DNA of 64,000 nt from Microbacterium oxydans (GCF_026559675.1 NZ_CP092891.1:3286001-3350000), one strand, 5' to 3'. Numbered from the stretch's first letter, positions 24,738 through 33,829 are shown. Program-made: numbers and translations. The notes: generated from the sequence alone by a model not told the origin.

Positions 24738-25739
24738 TCACCGCGCAGGGTGGGTGACCACGACCTTGCCGACCGTGTGCCCGGCCTCGAGGTGCGCGAG
24801 GGCGGCGGATGCCTCGGAGAAGGGGTATTCGCGCTCGATCACCGGGACCACGCGACCCTCGGCGACGAGCTCGAGGAGCTTGGCGAGGACCTCCGGGCGC
24901 GGCGACGCGGTGAGCGGGCGGATGCGGCGCGATCCCAAGGACAGCACAGCCGCGCGCAGCATCCGCGGGATCGGACCGAGCACGTGGCCGCCATCCCCCG
25001 TGACGAGCACGATCGTGCCCCCGTGCACCGTGAGGCGCTGGAGCTCGCGCAGCGGCACTCCGCCGGCGATGTCGATGATCGCGTCGAAGCGCCCGGCCGG
25101 GATGCCGCTCAACGGCGACTCCCGGTGATCGAGGGTGCGGACGGCGCCGAGGCGCTCGACCAGCGGCGCGTTCCGGGCGCTGCACGTGGCCCACACCTCG
25201 GCGCCGCGGAGGGCGGCGAGCTGCACCGCGAACGTGCCGACGCCGCCGGAAGCGCCGATGATCAGGAGTCGAGGGGTATGGCCGTGGCGCAGCCCCACTC
25301 CCGCGAGATCGAGGGCCTGCCAGGCGGTGCCGCCGGCGACCGGAAGGCAGGCGGCGGATGCGGCCGGGATGTCGGGCGGCACGGGCACGAGTCGGGATGC
25401 CGGGACGCGCACGTATTCCGCAAGGCCTCCGCCGCCGACCAACTCGCCCACCACGTCCTCGCCCATCTCGGCGCCGACGACGTCGGGACCGAGCGCGACG
25501 ACGGTGCCCGCGACCTCCATCCCGCGCACCGGATGCTTCGGACGGGTGAGTCCGAACACGGGGCGCACGAGCAGCGGATCGCCGAGCAGCAGGCGCACGT
25601 CTCCGGCGTTCAGGGCCGTGGCGCGCACGCGCAGCAGCACCTCGCCGTGATGCGGCACCGGCACCGGGATCCGCTCGAGGGCGACCCCGGAGGCGGGCCC
25701 GTAGGTCTCGCGCCGCCACGCGGACATCGTGTCGGTCAT
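24738..25739 (-). CDS. NADP-dependent zinc-type/quinone oxidoreductase (MDR family)
   Basis: A 333-residue medium-chain dehydrogenase/reductase of the quinone-reductase branch: N-terminal GroES-like domain (GEVLLRVRATALNAGDVR, GMEVAGTVVALG) and Rossmann domain (LLIIGASGGVGTFAVQLAALRGAEVWATCS). Catalytic-zinc Cys ligands are absent, as in quinone reductase-like members. The start overlaps the XRE regulator stop (ATGA), so it is the third gene of the XRE operon. Substrate unknown. Confidence 0.85.
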   Translation of the reverse strand: MTDTMSAWRRETYGPASGVALERIPVPVPHHGEVLLRVRATALNAGDVRLLLGDPLLVRPVFGLTRPKHPVRGMEVAGTVVALGPDVVGAEMGEDVVGELVGGGGLAEYVRVPASRLVPVPPDIPAASAACLPVAGGTAWQALDLAGVGLRHGHTPRLLIIGASGGVGTFAVQLAALRGAEVWATCSARNAPLVERLGAVRTLDHRESPLSGIPAGRFDAIIDIAGGVPLRELQRLTVHGGTIVLVTGDGGHVLGPIPRMLRAAVLSLGSRRIRPLTASPRPEVLAKLLELVAEGRVVPVIEREYPFSEASAALAHLEAGHTVGKVVVTHPAR

Positions 25740-25966
25740 GATGTCCCTCCGGAGGTGTCCGGATACCCGAACAGGTCGTCGATCCCGACGCCGAACGCGC
25801 GGGCGATCTGGAAGGCGAGTTCGAGAGTCGGCGAGTACTTCTGCTGCTCGATCGCGATGAGCGTCTGCCGCGTCACCCCGATCGTCCGGGCGAGCTCGGC
25901 CTGCGTCATCCCGGCCTGCTCACGATGCATGCGGATGCTGTTGGAGACGAGGGTGGGCTTGACCAT
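25736..25966 (-). CDS. XRE-type small transcriptional regulator
   Basis: A 76-residue protein that is almost entirely a Cro/cI helix-turn-helix (MTQAELARTIGVTRQTLIAIEQ, then YSPTLELAFQIARAFGVGIDDLFGYP). Such mini-regulators usually sit beside a small membrane protein of the DUF2178 kind, as here. It is coupled on both sides: TGATG with the membrane protein upstream and ATGA with the oxidoreductase downstream. It probably binds the two 18-bp palindromes flanking the operon promoter. Confidence 0.88.
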   Translation of the reverse strand: MVKPTLVSNSIRMHREQAGMTQAELARTIGVTRQTLIAIEQQKYSPTLELAFQIARAFGVGIDDLFGYPDTSGGTS

Positions 25967-26400
25967 CAGACGAGTCCCCGCCGGTAGGCGATCACGCGCG
26001 CGACGCCACCGATGAGCGCCGACACCGCGAAGCCCAGGAACATGGTGTTCGCGATCCAGAAGACATCGGCTCCGACGGCGCAGAGGGCGATGACGCCGAG
26101 GCCGGCGATCACGACGAAGGCCTGCTCGACGCGGCCGCCCATGCGGCTGATGTCGCGGTCGCGGATGTCGGAGCGTCCGACACCGTCGGGATCCTTCATC
26201 CCGGCGATCATGCCCCACACGACGCTGATCACGATCGTCGCGACGATGCCCCCGCCGATCACCCACAGCATCAGCGGGAACCAGTCGACACCGGTGAGCG
26301 GCCCTCCCCCGGCCTGCTGCAGCACCAGCACGACGTACACGACGAGCACGATGGGGCTGACGATGAGTCCCGCCCAGGCGTTGCGTTCTTCGTAGACCAT
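25966..26400 (-). CDS. Four-helix membrane protein partner of the XRE regulator
   Basis: A 144-residue protein with four hydrophobic helices (LIVSPIVLVVYVVLVL, WFPLMLWVIGGGIVATIVISVVWG, QAFVVIAGLGVIALCAVG, IANTMFLGFAVSALIGGVARVI) and a short cytoplasmic loop between the second and third. Topology and gene order match DUF2178-like partners of small XRE regulators. GGAGG precedes the ATG. A longer upstream frame would run through the promoter and operators and is rejected. Confidence 0.78.
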   Translation of the reverse strand: MVYEERNAWAGLIVSPIVLVVYVVLVLQQAGGGPLTGVDWFPLMLWVIGGGIVATIVISVVWGMIAGMKDPDGVGRSDIRDRDISRMGGRVEQAFVVIAGLGVIALCAVGADVFWIANTMFLGFAVSALIGGVARVIAYRRGLV

Positions 26401-26411
26401 GATGCCTCCGA

Positions 26412-26429
26412 TGTAAAAGATTCTTGACA
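26412..26429. promoter_or_regulatory. XRE operator O2
   Basis: TGTAAAAGATTCTTGACA is an 18-bp near-palindrome covering the predicted transcription start of the XRE operon. It is an inverted near-copy of O1 (two differences). AT-rich sequence stands out in this very GC-rich region. Confidence 0.65.
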
Positions 26430-26434
26430 CCTTC

Positions 26435-26463
26435 AGCGTACGTCCGCGCGGCCACCGTGTCAA
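26435..26463 (-). promoter_or_regulatory. XRE operon promoter
   Basis: On the minus strand TTGACA (26463-26458) and TACGCT (26440-26435) are spaced by 17 bp, a near-consensus housekeeping promoter. Its -35 lies inside operator O1 and its start point inside O2. Confidence 0.65.
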
Positions 26464-26475
26464 GAATTCTTTACA
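26458..26475. promoter_or_regulatory. XRE operator O1
   Basis: TGTCAAGAATTCTTTACA is an 18-bp palindrome with a single mismatch between half-sites (TGTCAAGAA / TGTAAAGAA). It overlaps the -35 element, so binding should exclude RNA polymerase. Confidence 0.65.
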
Positions 26476-26571
26476 CGCCTCCGTCTGCCCGCCGTCTTCA
26501 GCCCCGCCCATCCGCTCCCGGGGGTGGGGGGGGTGGGGCCGCGAAACCGGCCGATGACGCATGATGTTCAG

Positions 26572-26877
26572 GTGAAGAGTTCGATCGTGCTGCCATGGAT
26601 CCTGACCTGTGTGTTCGCAGGCGGCACACTCCTCGCATCCGTCGGCGTCTCCGTCGCGACGGTCAACATGCCCGGTCAGTCACCTTCCCTCAAAGACGCA
26701 GCCAATATCACGGCACTCGTCTTCTGCCTCGTGTCGCTCGGCGGCGGCGGCATCGCATCAGCGATCGCGCGCTCCGACAGGACGAAGCGCCGCATCATCG
26801 CCGGAGCGGCGCTCGGCGTGGCCGTGCTCGGCGCGATCGTCACCGCGGTCCTGATGGTGCTCGCGACCGTGCCGTGA
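26572..26877 (+). CDS. Small hypothetical membrane protein
   Basis: A 101-residue protein with three hydrophobic segments (VLPWILTCVFAGGTLLASVGV, ITALVFCLVSLGGGGIASAIA, IIAGAALGVAVLGAIVTAVLMV). The GTG at 26572 is chosen because the hexamer CATGAT sits 6 nt upstream (leaderless pattern) and the longer frame has an unlikely N-terminus. No family recognised. It ends 3 nt from the convergent putA stop. Confidence 0.62.
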   Translation: MKSSIVLPWILTCVFAGGTLLASVGVSVATVNMPGQSPSLKDAANITALVFCLVSLGGGGIASAIARSDRTKRRIIAGAALGVAVLGAIVTAVLMVLATVP

Positions 26878-26880
26878 GCC

Positions 26881-29800
26881 TCAGATCACGCCGCTGCTCC
26901 AGGAGTCGAGGTTGCCGTAACGGTGGGCGGTGATCGAGATCGACTGCTCGTGCACGAACGGCAGCAGTTCGATGCGGGCCGCGGCCGTCACCTCGCCGTC
27001 GTACACCGCGAGGTCGGGGTCGCCACCGGATGCCGTCGCCAGAGCCGAGCGCAGAGCGGCGACGGTGGCCCGACCGCCCACCAGGCGCACCCGATCGCTC
27101 GGCGTCGCTGACACGAGCCCGTCGGCATCGGCCTCGTGACGCATCCGCTGCATCCACTCCTCGTCGGTCTCGAGGAACACCGGGGCATCGAGGTCGCCGA
27201 GTGCGCGACGCACCTCGCCCGGCAGCCCGACCGGGGTCGAGATGACGAACCTCGCCCCCGAGCGCACCCCGGCGATCACGACGCGCAGCAGGTCCTGCAG
27301 CGCTGCGTCCTCGGTCGCGCGGATCTCGACCGGCACCGGTCGATAGCGGAACAGGTTGCGCTCCACGCCCAGGCGGGACACGTCGCGCACCTGACCGAAC
27401 TCGCGGTCCCAGGCCAGCGCATCGGAGAGCGCGGACCGACGCAGCCACTCGAACTTCTCGTACTCGAGCGACGACTGCGCCGACTCGATGAGGCCCGTGA
27501 TGCGGGAGTCGAGCCCGCGCAGATGCAGGGTGCTGGACGCGGGTCCGCCCGGGTGCGAGCGCCAGGAGCCCAGACCGATGAGGTAGTTCGGCCCGCCCGC
27601 CTTGGCTCCGGGCCCGACGGACGAGCGCTTCCAGCCGCCGAACGGCTGCCGCTGCACGATCGCGCCGGTGATGCCGCGGTTCACGTAGAGGTTGCCGGCC
27701 TGCACCCGCTCGAGCCAGAACGAGAGGTCGTCGGGGTCCTGGGTGTGCAGCCCGGCGGTGAGCCCGTAGGCGACCGCGTTCTGCAGCTCCACGGCCTTCG
27801 CGAGCGTCGGAGCGTGCATGACGCCGAGCACCGGACCGAAGAACTCCTCGGTGTGGAAGCGCGATCCCGGTTGCACGCCGACGCGGATACCGGGGCGCCA
27901 GAGTCGCCCGCTGCCGTCGTCCGCCTCGTCCAGCGCGGGCTCGATCAGCCACTGCTCGTCGCTCCCGAGTTCGCTCAGCGCCCAGGCGAGCTTGCCCTGC
28001 GGCGGCTCGATCACGGGACCGACCTCCGCCAGCGGGTCGGTGGGAGGTCCGACGTGCAGCGAGCGCACGGCGTCGGCCAGCTGTCGGGCGAACCGTGCCG
28101 AGCGACCGACGGGACCGACGAGGATCGCGAGCGACGCCGCGGAGCACTTCTGACCCGCGTGACCGAACGCGCTCTTGACAAGGTCGGCGACCGCGAGATC
28201 GAGATCCGCGGACGGAGTGACGATCATGGCGTTCTTGCCGCTGGTCTCGGCCAGCAGCGGCAGGTCGGGGCGCCAGGAGCGGAACAGGGCCGCCGTGTCC
28301 CACGCGCCGGTGAGGATCACGCGGTCGACAGCATCGTGCGTGATGAGCTCGCGGCCGAGCTCGCCCTCCTCGATGTCGACGAGGGCCAGCAGATCGCGCG
28401 GCACTCCCGCCTGCCACAGGGCCTCGGCGATCACCGCGGCACAGCGGCGCGCCTGCGGTGCCGGTTTGAAGACGACGCCGGAGCCCGCGGCGAGCGCGGC
28501 GAGCACGCCGCCTGCCGGGATCGCGAGCGGGAAGTTCCACGGGGGCGTGACGACGGTGACGGAGGCGGGCACGAACACGGCGCCGGCGATGGCGTCGAGT
28601 TCCCGCGCCTTGGCCGCGTAGTAGCGGGCGAAGTCGACCGCCTCGCTCACCTCGACGTCGGCCTCGGCGAAGATCTTGCCGGTCTCGGATGCCGCGACCT
28701 CGATCAGGTCCGCCCGCCGCGACTCCAGCGCGGCGGCGGCACGCAGCAGCACCTCGGCGCGTTCGGCGGCGGGACGTCCGCCCCAGGCCGGAGCCGCGCG
28801 GCGGACGCCCTGCACGATCCGCTCCAGGGACTCCGCATCCGACACTTGCGCGACGGCGATCGTGTCCGTGCCGAGGTCGGAGCCGGGGATGCGCTCGCGC
28901 ACCTCGCGTGCCCAGTCGCGGTTCGCCGGCAGCGCCGGGTCGCTATCGACCGTGTTCGAGAAGCCGGGGGCGCCACCGGAATCCTGCTCCAGCTCCCGCG
29001 CGGAGTAGACGGCGGTCTCGAGGAAGGCCTCGCGGTCGCCGCCGTCGGAGCCGCGAGAGATCCCGAGCACGGCCTTGGTGAGGTCGGTCTCCGGAGCCGG
29101 GGCGACGGGGGCCGGTCGCACGGACTCGTGCACGGGTGCGAGCCGGTCCTGCGTGCGGCGCGGACCGATCCGGAGCGTGGCGTCGCCGGCGCGGTCGAGC
29201 GCGTCGAGGAAGCGGTCCTGCTCCCGCACGAACAGGGACTCGTCCTCGCCGAGGCGGAAGGCGGCGGAGAGGAAGTTGTCCGGGGAGGCGTTCTCCTCCA
29301 GCCGGCGCACGAGGTAGCTGATCGCGACGTCGAACTCCGTCGGCGCGACGACCGGGACGTACAGCAGGACGGGACCGACCTCGCGCGACACGGCCTGCAC
29401 CTGGCCCTGCGCCATGCCGAGGAGCATCTCGAACTCCACCGCCTCGCGCACTCCCCGCTCGCCCGCGAGCAGCCAGGCGTATGCGATCCCGAAGAGGTTG
29501 TGCCCCGCGACGCCGAGCTTCACGGCCGCGGTGTGCTCCGGCCGCAGCGCCCAGTCGAGGCAGCGCAGGTAGTTCGCGTCGGTGTCGAGCTTGGTGTCGT
29601 AGGTCGCCGGCGTCCAGCCGTGCATCCGCGCCTCGACGTTCTCCATCGCGAGGTTGGCGCCCTTGACGAGGCGCACCTTGATGCGGACGCCGCCGTGTGC
29701 GACGCGGTCCTCGGACCAGGCAGTCAGCTCCTGCAGCGCGGGCAGGGCGTCGGGCAGGTAGGCCTGCAGCACGATGCCGGCTTCGAGGCCCGCCAGGCGC

Positions 29801-30540
29801 GGGTCCTCCAGGATGCGCGTGAACACCGCGATCGTGAGGTCGAGATCGCGGTACTCCTCCATGTCGAGGTTGATGAACGTGCCGTCGGCGGCTGCGGTCA
29901 GATACAGGGGCAGCAGCCGGGCGACGACGGCGTCGACGACCTCGTCGAACGCCCACATCGAGAGGTGGCTGATGATCGCCGAGACCTTGACCGAGACGTA
30001 GTCGACATCGGGGCGACGGATGAGCTCGTGGATGCCGTCCAGCCGACGCTTCGCCTCCGCCTCGCCCAGCACGGCCTCGCCGAGGAGGTTGAGATTGAGG
30101 CGCGAGCCGGTCTCCCGGAGCCGTGCGATCGCGGTGCCGAGCTTCGCCGGTCGCGCATCGACCACGAGGTGTCCGACCATGTCGCGGAGCACCCTGCGCG
30201 CGATCGGCACCACGGGAGACGGCAGGACCGGGGCGACGCCTCCGCCCAGACGCACCACCGAGCGCAGGTACCAGGGCAGGAACTCGGGCACGATCGGCGC
30301 GATCCGGTGCAGCTGGGAGGCTGCGGCGGTCAGGCTCTCCGGACGCATGACGCCGTCCACGAATCCGAGGGTGAACGGCAGTCCGTTCGCATCCTGGAGC
30401 ACTCCGGCGAGCCGCGCGGCCGCGGGGTCGGGTTCGATCGCCGCGGCCTCGATCGCCCACCGCCGAGCGAGCTCGACGGCACGGTCGGCGAGGGGTGCGG
30501 ATGCCACGGCATCCGATGGGGATGACGACGACTCTGCCAT
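26881..30540 (-). CDS. putA: Bifunctional proline dehydrogenase / P5C dehydrogenase
   Basis: A 1219-residue enzyme oxidising proline to glutamate. Residues about 90-480 form the FAD proline dehydrogenase barrel (RIKVRLVKGANLAMEN). A linker follows, then residues about 550-1000 form the NAD aldehyde dehydrogenase (PPWNFPLAIPAGG, LAETSGKNAMIV, nucleophile in GHAGQKCSAASL). About 200 more C-terminal residues follow. The N-terminal ribbon-helix-helix repressor domain of E. coli PutA is absent, so it is enzymatic only. TAGGGT lies 7 nt before the ATG at 30540, so a leaderless start there is preferred over the GTG three codons earlier. It would also process P5C made by RocD. Confidence 0.93.
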   Translation of the reverse strand: MAESSSSPSDAVASAPLADRAVELARRWAIEAAAIEPDPAAARLAGVLQDANGLPFTLGFVDGVMRPESLTAAASQLHRIAPIVPEFLPWYLRSVVRLGGGVAPVLPSPVVPIARRVLRDMVGHLVVDARPAKLGTAIARLRETGSRLNLNLLGEAVLGEAEAKRRLDGIHELIRRPDVDYVSVKVSAIISHLSMWAFDEVVDAVVARLLPLYLTAAADGTFINLDMEEYRDLDLTIAVFTRILEDPRLAGLEAGIVLQAYLPDALPALQELTAWSEDRVAHGGVRIKVRLVKGANLAMENVEARMHGWTPATYDTKLDTDANYLRCLDWALRPEHTAAVKLGVAGHNLFGIAYAWLLAGERGVREAVEFEMLLGMAQGQVQAVSREVGPVLLYVPVVAPTEFDVAISYLVRRLEENASPDNFLSAAFRLGEDESLFVREQDRFLDALDRAGDATLRIGPRRTQDRLAPVHESVRPAPVAPAPETDLTKAVLGISRGSDGGDREAFLETAVYSARELEQDSGGAPGFSNTVDSDPALPANRDWAREVRERIPGSDLGTDTIAVAQVSDAESLERIVQGVRRAAPAWGGRPAAERAEVLLRAAAALESRRADLIEVAASETGKIFAEADVEVSEAVDFARYYAAKARELDAIAGAVFVPASVTVVTPPWNFPLAIPAGGVLAALAAGSGVVFKPAPQARRCAAVIAEALWQAGVPRDLLALVDIEEGELGRELITHDAVDRVILTGAWDTAALFRSWRPDLPLLAETSGKNAMIVTPSADLDLAVADLVKSAFGHAGQKCSAASLAILVGPVGRSARFARQLADAVRSLHVGPPTDPLAEVGPVIEPPQGKLAWALSELGSDEQWLIEPALDEADDGSGRLWRPGIRVGVQPGSRFHTEEFFGPVLGVMHAPTLAKAVELQNAVAYGLTAGLHTQDPDDLSFWLERVQAGNLYVNRGITGAIVQRQPFGGWKRSSVGPGAKAGGPNYLIGLGSWRSHPGGPASSTLHLRGLDSRITGLIESAQSSLEYEKFEWLRRSALSDALAWDREFGQVRDVSRLGVERNLFRYRPVPVEIRATEDAALQDLLRVVIAGVRSGARFVISTPVGLPGEVRRALGDLDAPVFLETDEEWMQRMRHEADADGLVSATPSDRVRLVGGRATVAALRSALATASGGDPDLAVYDGEVTAAARIELLPFVHEQSISITAHRYGNLDSWSSGVI

Positions 30541-30628
30541 GGTGTCCACCCTAGGTCTGGATGCCCCCGCCGAGCGGGAGCCCGCACCCCTCTCTCCGTG
30601 CTCGCACGGCCCGCCCTATGCTGTTGCC

Positions 30629-31321
30629 GTGACCACGACCCCGCCGGCGAGCCCCGACCAGGGGCAGGACCCGGCCGTCGCGGCGACCAATGCGGGGGCG
30701 AGGGCGAAGGTCCTCGGATGGGCGCGACGCAGCATCGACCTCATCCCGACCTCCTGGCTCATCACCGGCGCCGGTGCCGCGCTCCTGGCGACCACCGCGG
30801 TGTTCGGTGGGCTGGAGGCCGCGGCCGTCGACCCCATCCCGGTCGTCGCGGTCGGCGAGACCTTCTCCGGGTCCGACATGGAGATGACCGTCGTCGGTGT
30901 CGAGCTGAGCGAGGAACGCGGGAACGCGGGACTGTATCCGGACGAGGAGAAGGGCGAGCGGGTACTGGTCGTCACGGTCGACGTCGTCAACACGTTCGAG
31001 CGTCCCCGGCCTGCCGCGAAGAGTGGATCGCCGTCACCGTTCGTCGACGGCATCCGCATCGACGGGCTCGAGGAGAAGGGCACGATCTCCCGCGCCGACG
31101 ACGGCGGCGAAGTCTCCCTGCTGCAGCCCGACGTCCCCGTGCGCGTGCTGCTCGCCTGGATCGTCGGTCCGGAGGATTACCGGGACGGCGAGGAGATCAC
31201 CCTCACCCTCCCGGACGCGGATCACTACGTCGGGCAGAGCGTGATGCGCGGCGACTACTGGGAGGACGTGCGCGTCGGAGCGACCCTGACGGCGACCGTC
31301 GACGAGGTGACGGTCCCGTGA
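30629..31321 (+). CDS. Single-pass membrane protein with DUF4352-like domain (1 of 3)
   Basis: A 230-residue protein: cytoplasmic N-tail of about 50 residues, one membrane helix (LITGAGAALLATTAVFGGL), then an extracytoplasmic beta-rich domain (MTVVGVELSEERG..., ERVLVVTVDVVNTFE). The pattern of a conserved-use VVxVDVVN strand suggests an immunoglobulin-like DUF4352-type fold; this is tentative. TATGCT is exactly 6 nt before the GTG start. It is the first gene of a three-gene overlapping set and diverges from putA. Confidence 0.68.
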   Translation: MTTTPPASPDQGQDPAVAATNAGARAKVLGWARRSIDLIPTSWLITGAGAALLATTAVFGGLEAAAVDPIPVVAVGETFSGSDMEMTVVGVELSEERGNAGLYPDEEKGERVLVVTVDVVNTFERPRPAAKSGSPSPFVDGIRIDGLEEKGTISRADDGGEVSLLQPDVPVRVLLAWIVGPEDYRDGEEITLTLPDADHYVGQSVMRGDYWEDVRVGATLTATVDEVTVP

Positions 31322-31878
31322 AGAAGCACGTCCTCGTCTGGCTCGCCACCGCCGCGCTGCTCGCGTGCGCCTGGGTCGTGACGAAGGTCACCCTCCCCGA
31401 CGACGCCCCCAGCGCCCCGTTCGTCACGGCCGCGCAGATCGGCGAGCAGGCCACCGCCCGCAACCTCGTCGTGACCGTGACCGACGTGCACCTCGCCGAC
31501 CGTGTCACCGATGCGCGCGGATGGTCGGCCGAGGGGACGTGGCTCGTCGTCGATCTGGAAGCGGCCACCGGGGTGACGCAGGACCTCAGCACGCTGTCGT
31601 TCGCGGAGCTCACGATCGGCGAACGCACCTTCAGCGCCACCGAGCGCGGCACCACGTTCGCCCGACAGGACCTGGTCACCGCCGTCCCCCGCGCCGGCAG
31701 CCTCGCCTTCGAACTTCCCGACGACGTCCGAGGCGACCGTGCCACCCTCCGCCTGGGGGTGCCGGGGGCCGGCGTCGGCGAGGTGCAGCTCGACGGGGTG
31801 ATCGACCTGCCCGTCGACCTGGCCGCCCTGCCCGTCGAAGCCGAGGTGCTCCTGGACGAGAACGGATGGGCCCGATGA
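31318..31878 (+). CDS. Single-pass/secreted protein with DUF4352-like domain (2 of 3)
   Basis: A 186-residue protein with an N-terminal signal or anchor helix (HVLVWLATAALLACAWVV) and an extracytoplasmic domain (ARNLVVTVTDVHLADRV, GTWLVVDLEAATG, FAELTIGERTFSATERG) similar in layout to its upstream neighbour. The GTG start overlaps the previous stop by 4 nt. No catalytic motif is seen. Function unknown. Confidence 0.68.
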   Translation: MKKHVLVWLATAALLACAWVVTKVTLPDDAPSAPFVTAAQIGEQATARNLVVTVTDVHLADRVTDARGWSAEGTWLVVDLEAATGVTQDLSTLSFAELTIGERTFSATERGTTFARQDLVTAVPRAGSLAFELPDDVRGDRATLRLGVPGAGVGEVQLDGVIDLPVDLAALPVEAEVLLDENGWAR

Positions 31879-32474
31879 CGATTCCCCTCCCACCCGTCCC
31901 GCCCGCACCCCGCGAAGACCCGGCGGTGACGGATGCCCCGCCGAAGCCGCCGTCCTGGTGGCGGCGGAACACGCTGGCGCTGGTCGCGCTCGTCCTCCTC
32001 CTGCCGGCGACCGCCATCGCGGTCGGGTGGCAGGAGTGGTACCAGTACTTCGGATTCGGCGCCCGCGCGGTCACGCCCTTGGTGGTCGCCGAAGACGAGA
32101 CGACGGATCTCGCCGGCGCGGGCTGGGGTCCGGTGCGCGGCGGGGAGATCGAGGATCTCTCGGGTCTCGACGTCCCCGACGGCACGCGTCTGATCGCGGT
32201 CGGTGTGCCCGTGAAAGCGGGTGCCGAGGGAGTCGCGTGCGAGACGCCGACCCTCGTGGAGCAGTCGACGGGACGTGAGTGGAGTCCCGTGCGTGCGGAG
32301 ATCGGCCTGGAATCGAGCCCGGACGAGCCGGAGCTCTGTCTGCGATCGCAGACCGGCTCCTACGAGCTGATCGTCCCGTTCGTGGTGCCCGAGGAGGTCG
32401 AGGGGCCCTTCTGGGTCGACGTGCGCCCCTACGACGCCGGCGGCTCCTTCGTGAGGTTCGAGTTCGAGCCCTGA
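31875..32474 (+). CDS. Single-pass membrane protein (3 of 3)
   Basis: A 199-residue protein with a Pro-rich N-tail, one helix (TLALVALVLLLPATAIAVG) and an extracytoplasmic beta-rich domain containing two Cys (VACETPTL, ELCLRSQ) that may form a disulphide. Translationally coupled by ATGA to the previous gene. Its 3' end overlaps the convergent 466-residue membrane protein gene by 46 nt. Function unknown; gene order suggests the three proteins act together. Confidence 0.66.
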   Translation: MTIPLPPVPPAPREDPAVTDAPPKPPSWWRRNTLALVALVLLLPATAIAVGWQEWYQYFGFGARAVTPLVVAEDETTDLAGAGWGPVRGGEIEDLSGLDVPDGTRLIAVGVPVKAGAEGVACETPTLVEQSTGREWSPVRAEIGLESSPDEPELCLRSQTGSYELIVPFVVPEEVEGPFWVDVRPYDAGGSFVRFEFEP

Positions 32475-33829
32475 CCCTCGACGCTGTCCCTGGCGGGGGC
32501 GGTGACCATCGCGGCGGCGACGGCATCCACCGACGAGGGCAGGAGGCCGGCGGCATCGGCGACCGCGCGCATCTCCCCCTCCTCCGCCGAGACGCCCGCC
32601 GTGTCGGTGCGGTCCTGCCGGCGCTTGCGCAGCCGGGCGAGGGTGGCGTCGTACGCCCCGCTGATCACCGCGATGCGCACGGGCTCCATGAGCAGGAGCG
32701 GCACGAGGGAGACGAGCGGCGTGGCGATCGCCCAGAACACGAAGTCCTGCGGGCCGACCAGCCGGGTGATGCCGAAGCCGAGGAAGGATTCGAGCGCTTT
32801 CACGATCACGTAGAGCAGCGCGTAGGAGCCGACGAGCAGCGGTCCCGCGCGCCACATGAGCAGCAGCGCCCGTCCGATGGGTCGGAAGCGGGCACCGAGC
32901 TCTTCGCCGAGATCCTTGAGTCGGCGCACGAGCGGGTTGGGGATGACGGCCGCGTGGGCACGCACCCGGGCGATCAGCTCGCCCTCGACCCGCAGCTTCT
33001 CGGCCACGATCGCCTGCCCGAACACCACACCCGCGATGGTGAGCCACGCCAGCGGGGCGAGGAGCACCGGGCCCGCCTCGGAGAGCAGCCAGCCGATCCC
33101 CTCCCACAGCCAGCGCAGCGGGGCGACGGCATCCAGGATCTGCTCTCTGACGGTCTCGAAGAAGGCCACGGCCGCACGGCTGTCGACCCATGCCTTGATC
33201 GTGTCGAAGATGTCGCCGAGCACCATCACCGAGAAGAAGACCCAGACGACCTCGAAGTAGACCGCGACCGGCGACAACCACTTCGCGAGCTTCGCCGACC
33301 ACTTCGACCATGCCCAGCGGCCGGCGAACGCGAGCACGATGATCGAGATGGTCCACACGTTGATCGGCAGGTTGAGCACCGTGTCGACCGAGCTCACCGG
33401 CCCCTCGTTCCTGACAGCCGCCCACGCGATGATCCCCTGCCGCACCTCGAGTGCGCGCAGCGAGTATGCCCGGACGTCCTCGCCCAGCAGCCCCTGCGCC
33501 CAGTAGACCGCGAAGAAGGGGAGGATGCCGGCCAGCAGCGCGGACAGGAACGTGCGGCGCCGATCCGCGGCGGCCTCGGGCAGCGGTGCGACCTCCTGCA
33601 GGTTGCGCAGACCGTCTCGCAGCACCAGGAACATCGCGACCAGGCTCACCAGCCGCGCGAGGATCCCGATCGGAAGGACGAGGAACCCGAGAGTGGCGGA
33701 GGAGGCGCCGATGAACCCGGCGATCTCCGTGACCACGTAGTGCACGAGCACGCCGACGAGGTACCACGCCATCAGCGCGGGCCAGTGCCGCCAGAGCACC
33801 CGCCCCGCGGTCTTCAGGATCGCCAGCAC
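32429..33829 (-). CDS. Hypothetical polytopic membrane protein
   Basis: A 466-residue protein with roughly eight hydrophobic segments (for example LMAWYLVGVLVHYVV, LGFLVLPIGILARLVSLVAMFLVL, ISIIVLAFAG, APLAWLTIAGVVFG, FVFWAIATPLVSLVPLLL) and a charged cytoplasmic C-tail. No domain family was recognised. The GTG start is preceded 6 nt upstream by TAGCTT, a leaderless arrangement. The tail end overlaps the convergent three-gene set by 46 nt, an unusually long convergent overlap for this region. Confidence 0.75.
   Translation of the reverse strand: MLAILKTAGRVLWRHWPALMAWYLVGVLVHYVVTEIAGFIGASSATLGFLVLPIGILARLVSLVAMFLVLRDGLRNLQEVAPLPEAAADRRRTFLSALLAGILPFFAVYWAQGLLGEDVRAYSLRALEVRQGIIAWAAVRNEGPVSSVDTVLNLPINVWTISIIVLAFAGRWAWSKWSAKLAKWLSPVAVYFEVVWVFFSVMVLGDIFDTIKAWVDSRAAVAFFETVREQILDAVAPLRWLWEGIGWLLSEAGPVLLAPLAWLTIAGVVFGQAIVAEKLRVEGELIARVRAHAAVIPNPLVRRLKDLGEELGARFRPIGRALLLMWRAGPLLVGSYALLYVIVKALESFLGFGITRLVGPQDFVFWAIATPLVSLVPLLLMEPVRIAVISGAYDATLARLRKRRQDRTDTAGVSAEEGEMRAVADAAGLLPSSVDAVAAAMVTAPARDSVEGQGSNSNLTKEPPAS

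Noticed and set aside
27136..30525. 1129-codon plus-strand open frame antisense to putA
   Set aside because: No recognisable domain, composition typical of antisense shadow (Arg/Gly/Ala/Val rich), and putA on the other strand is complete and canonical.
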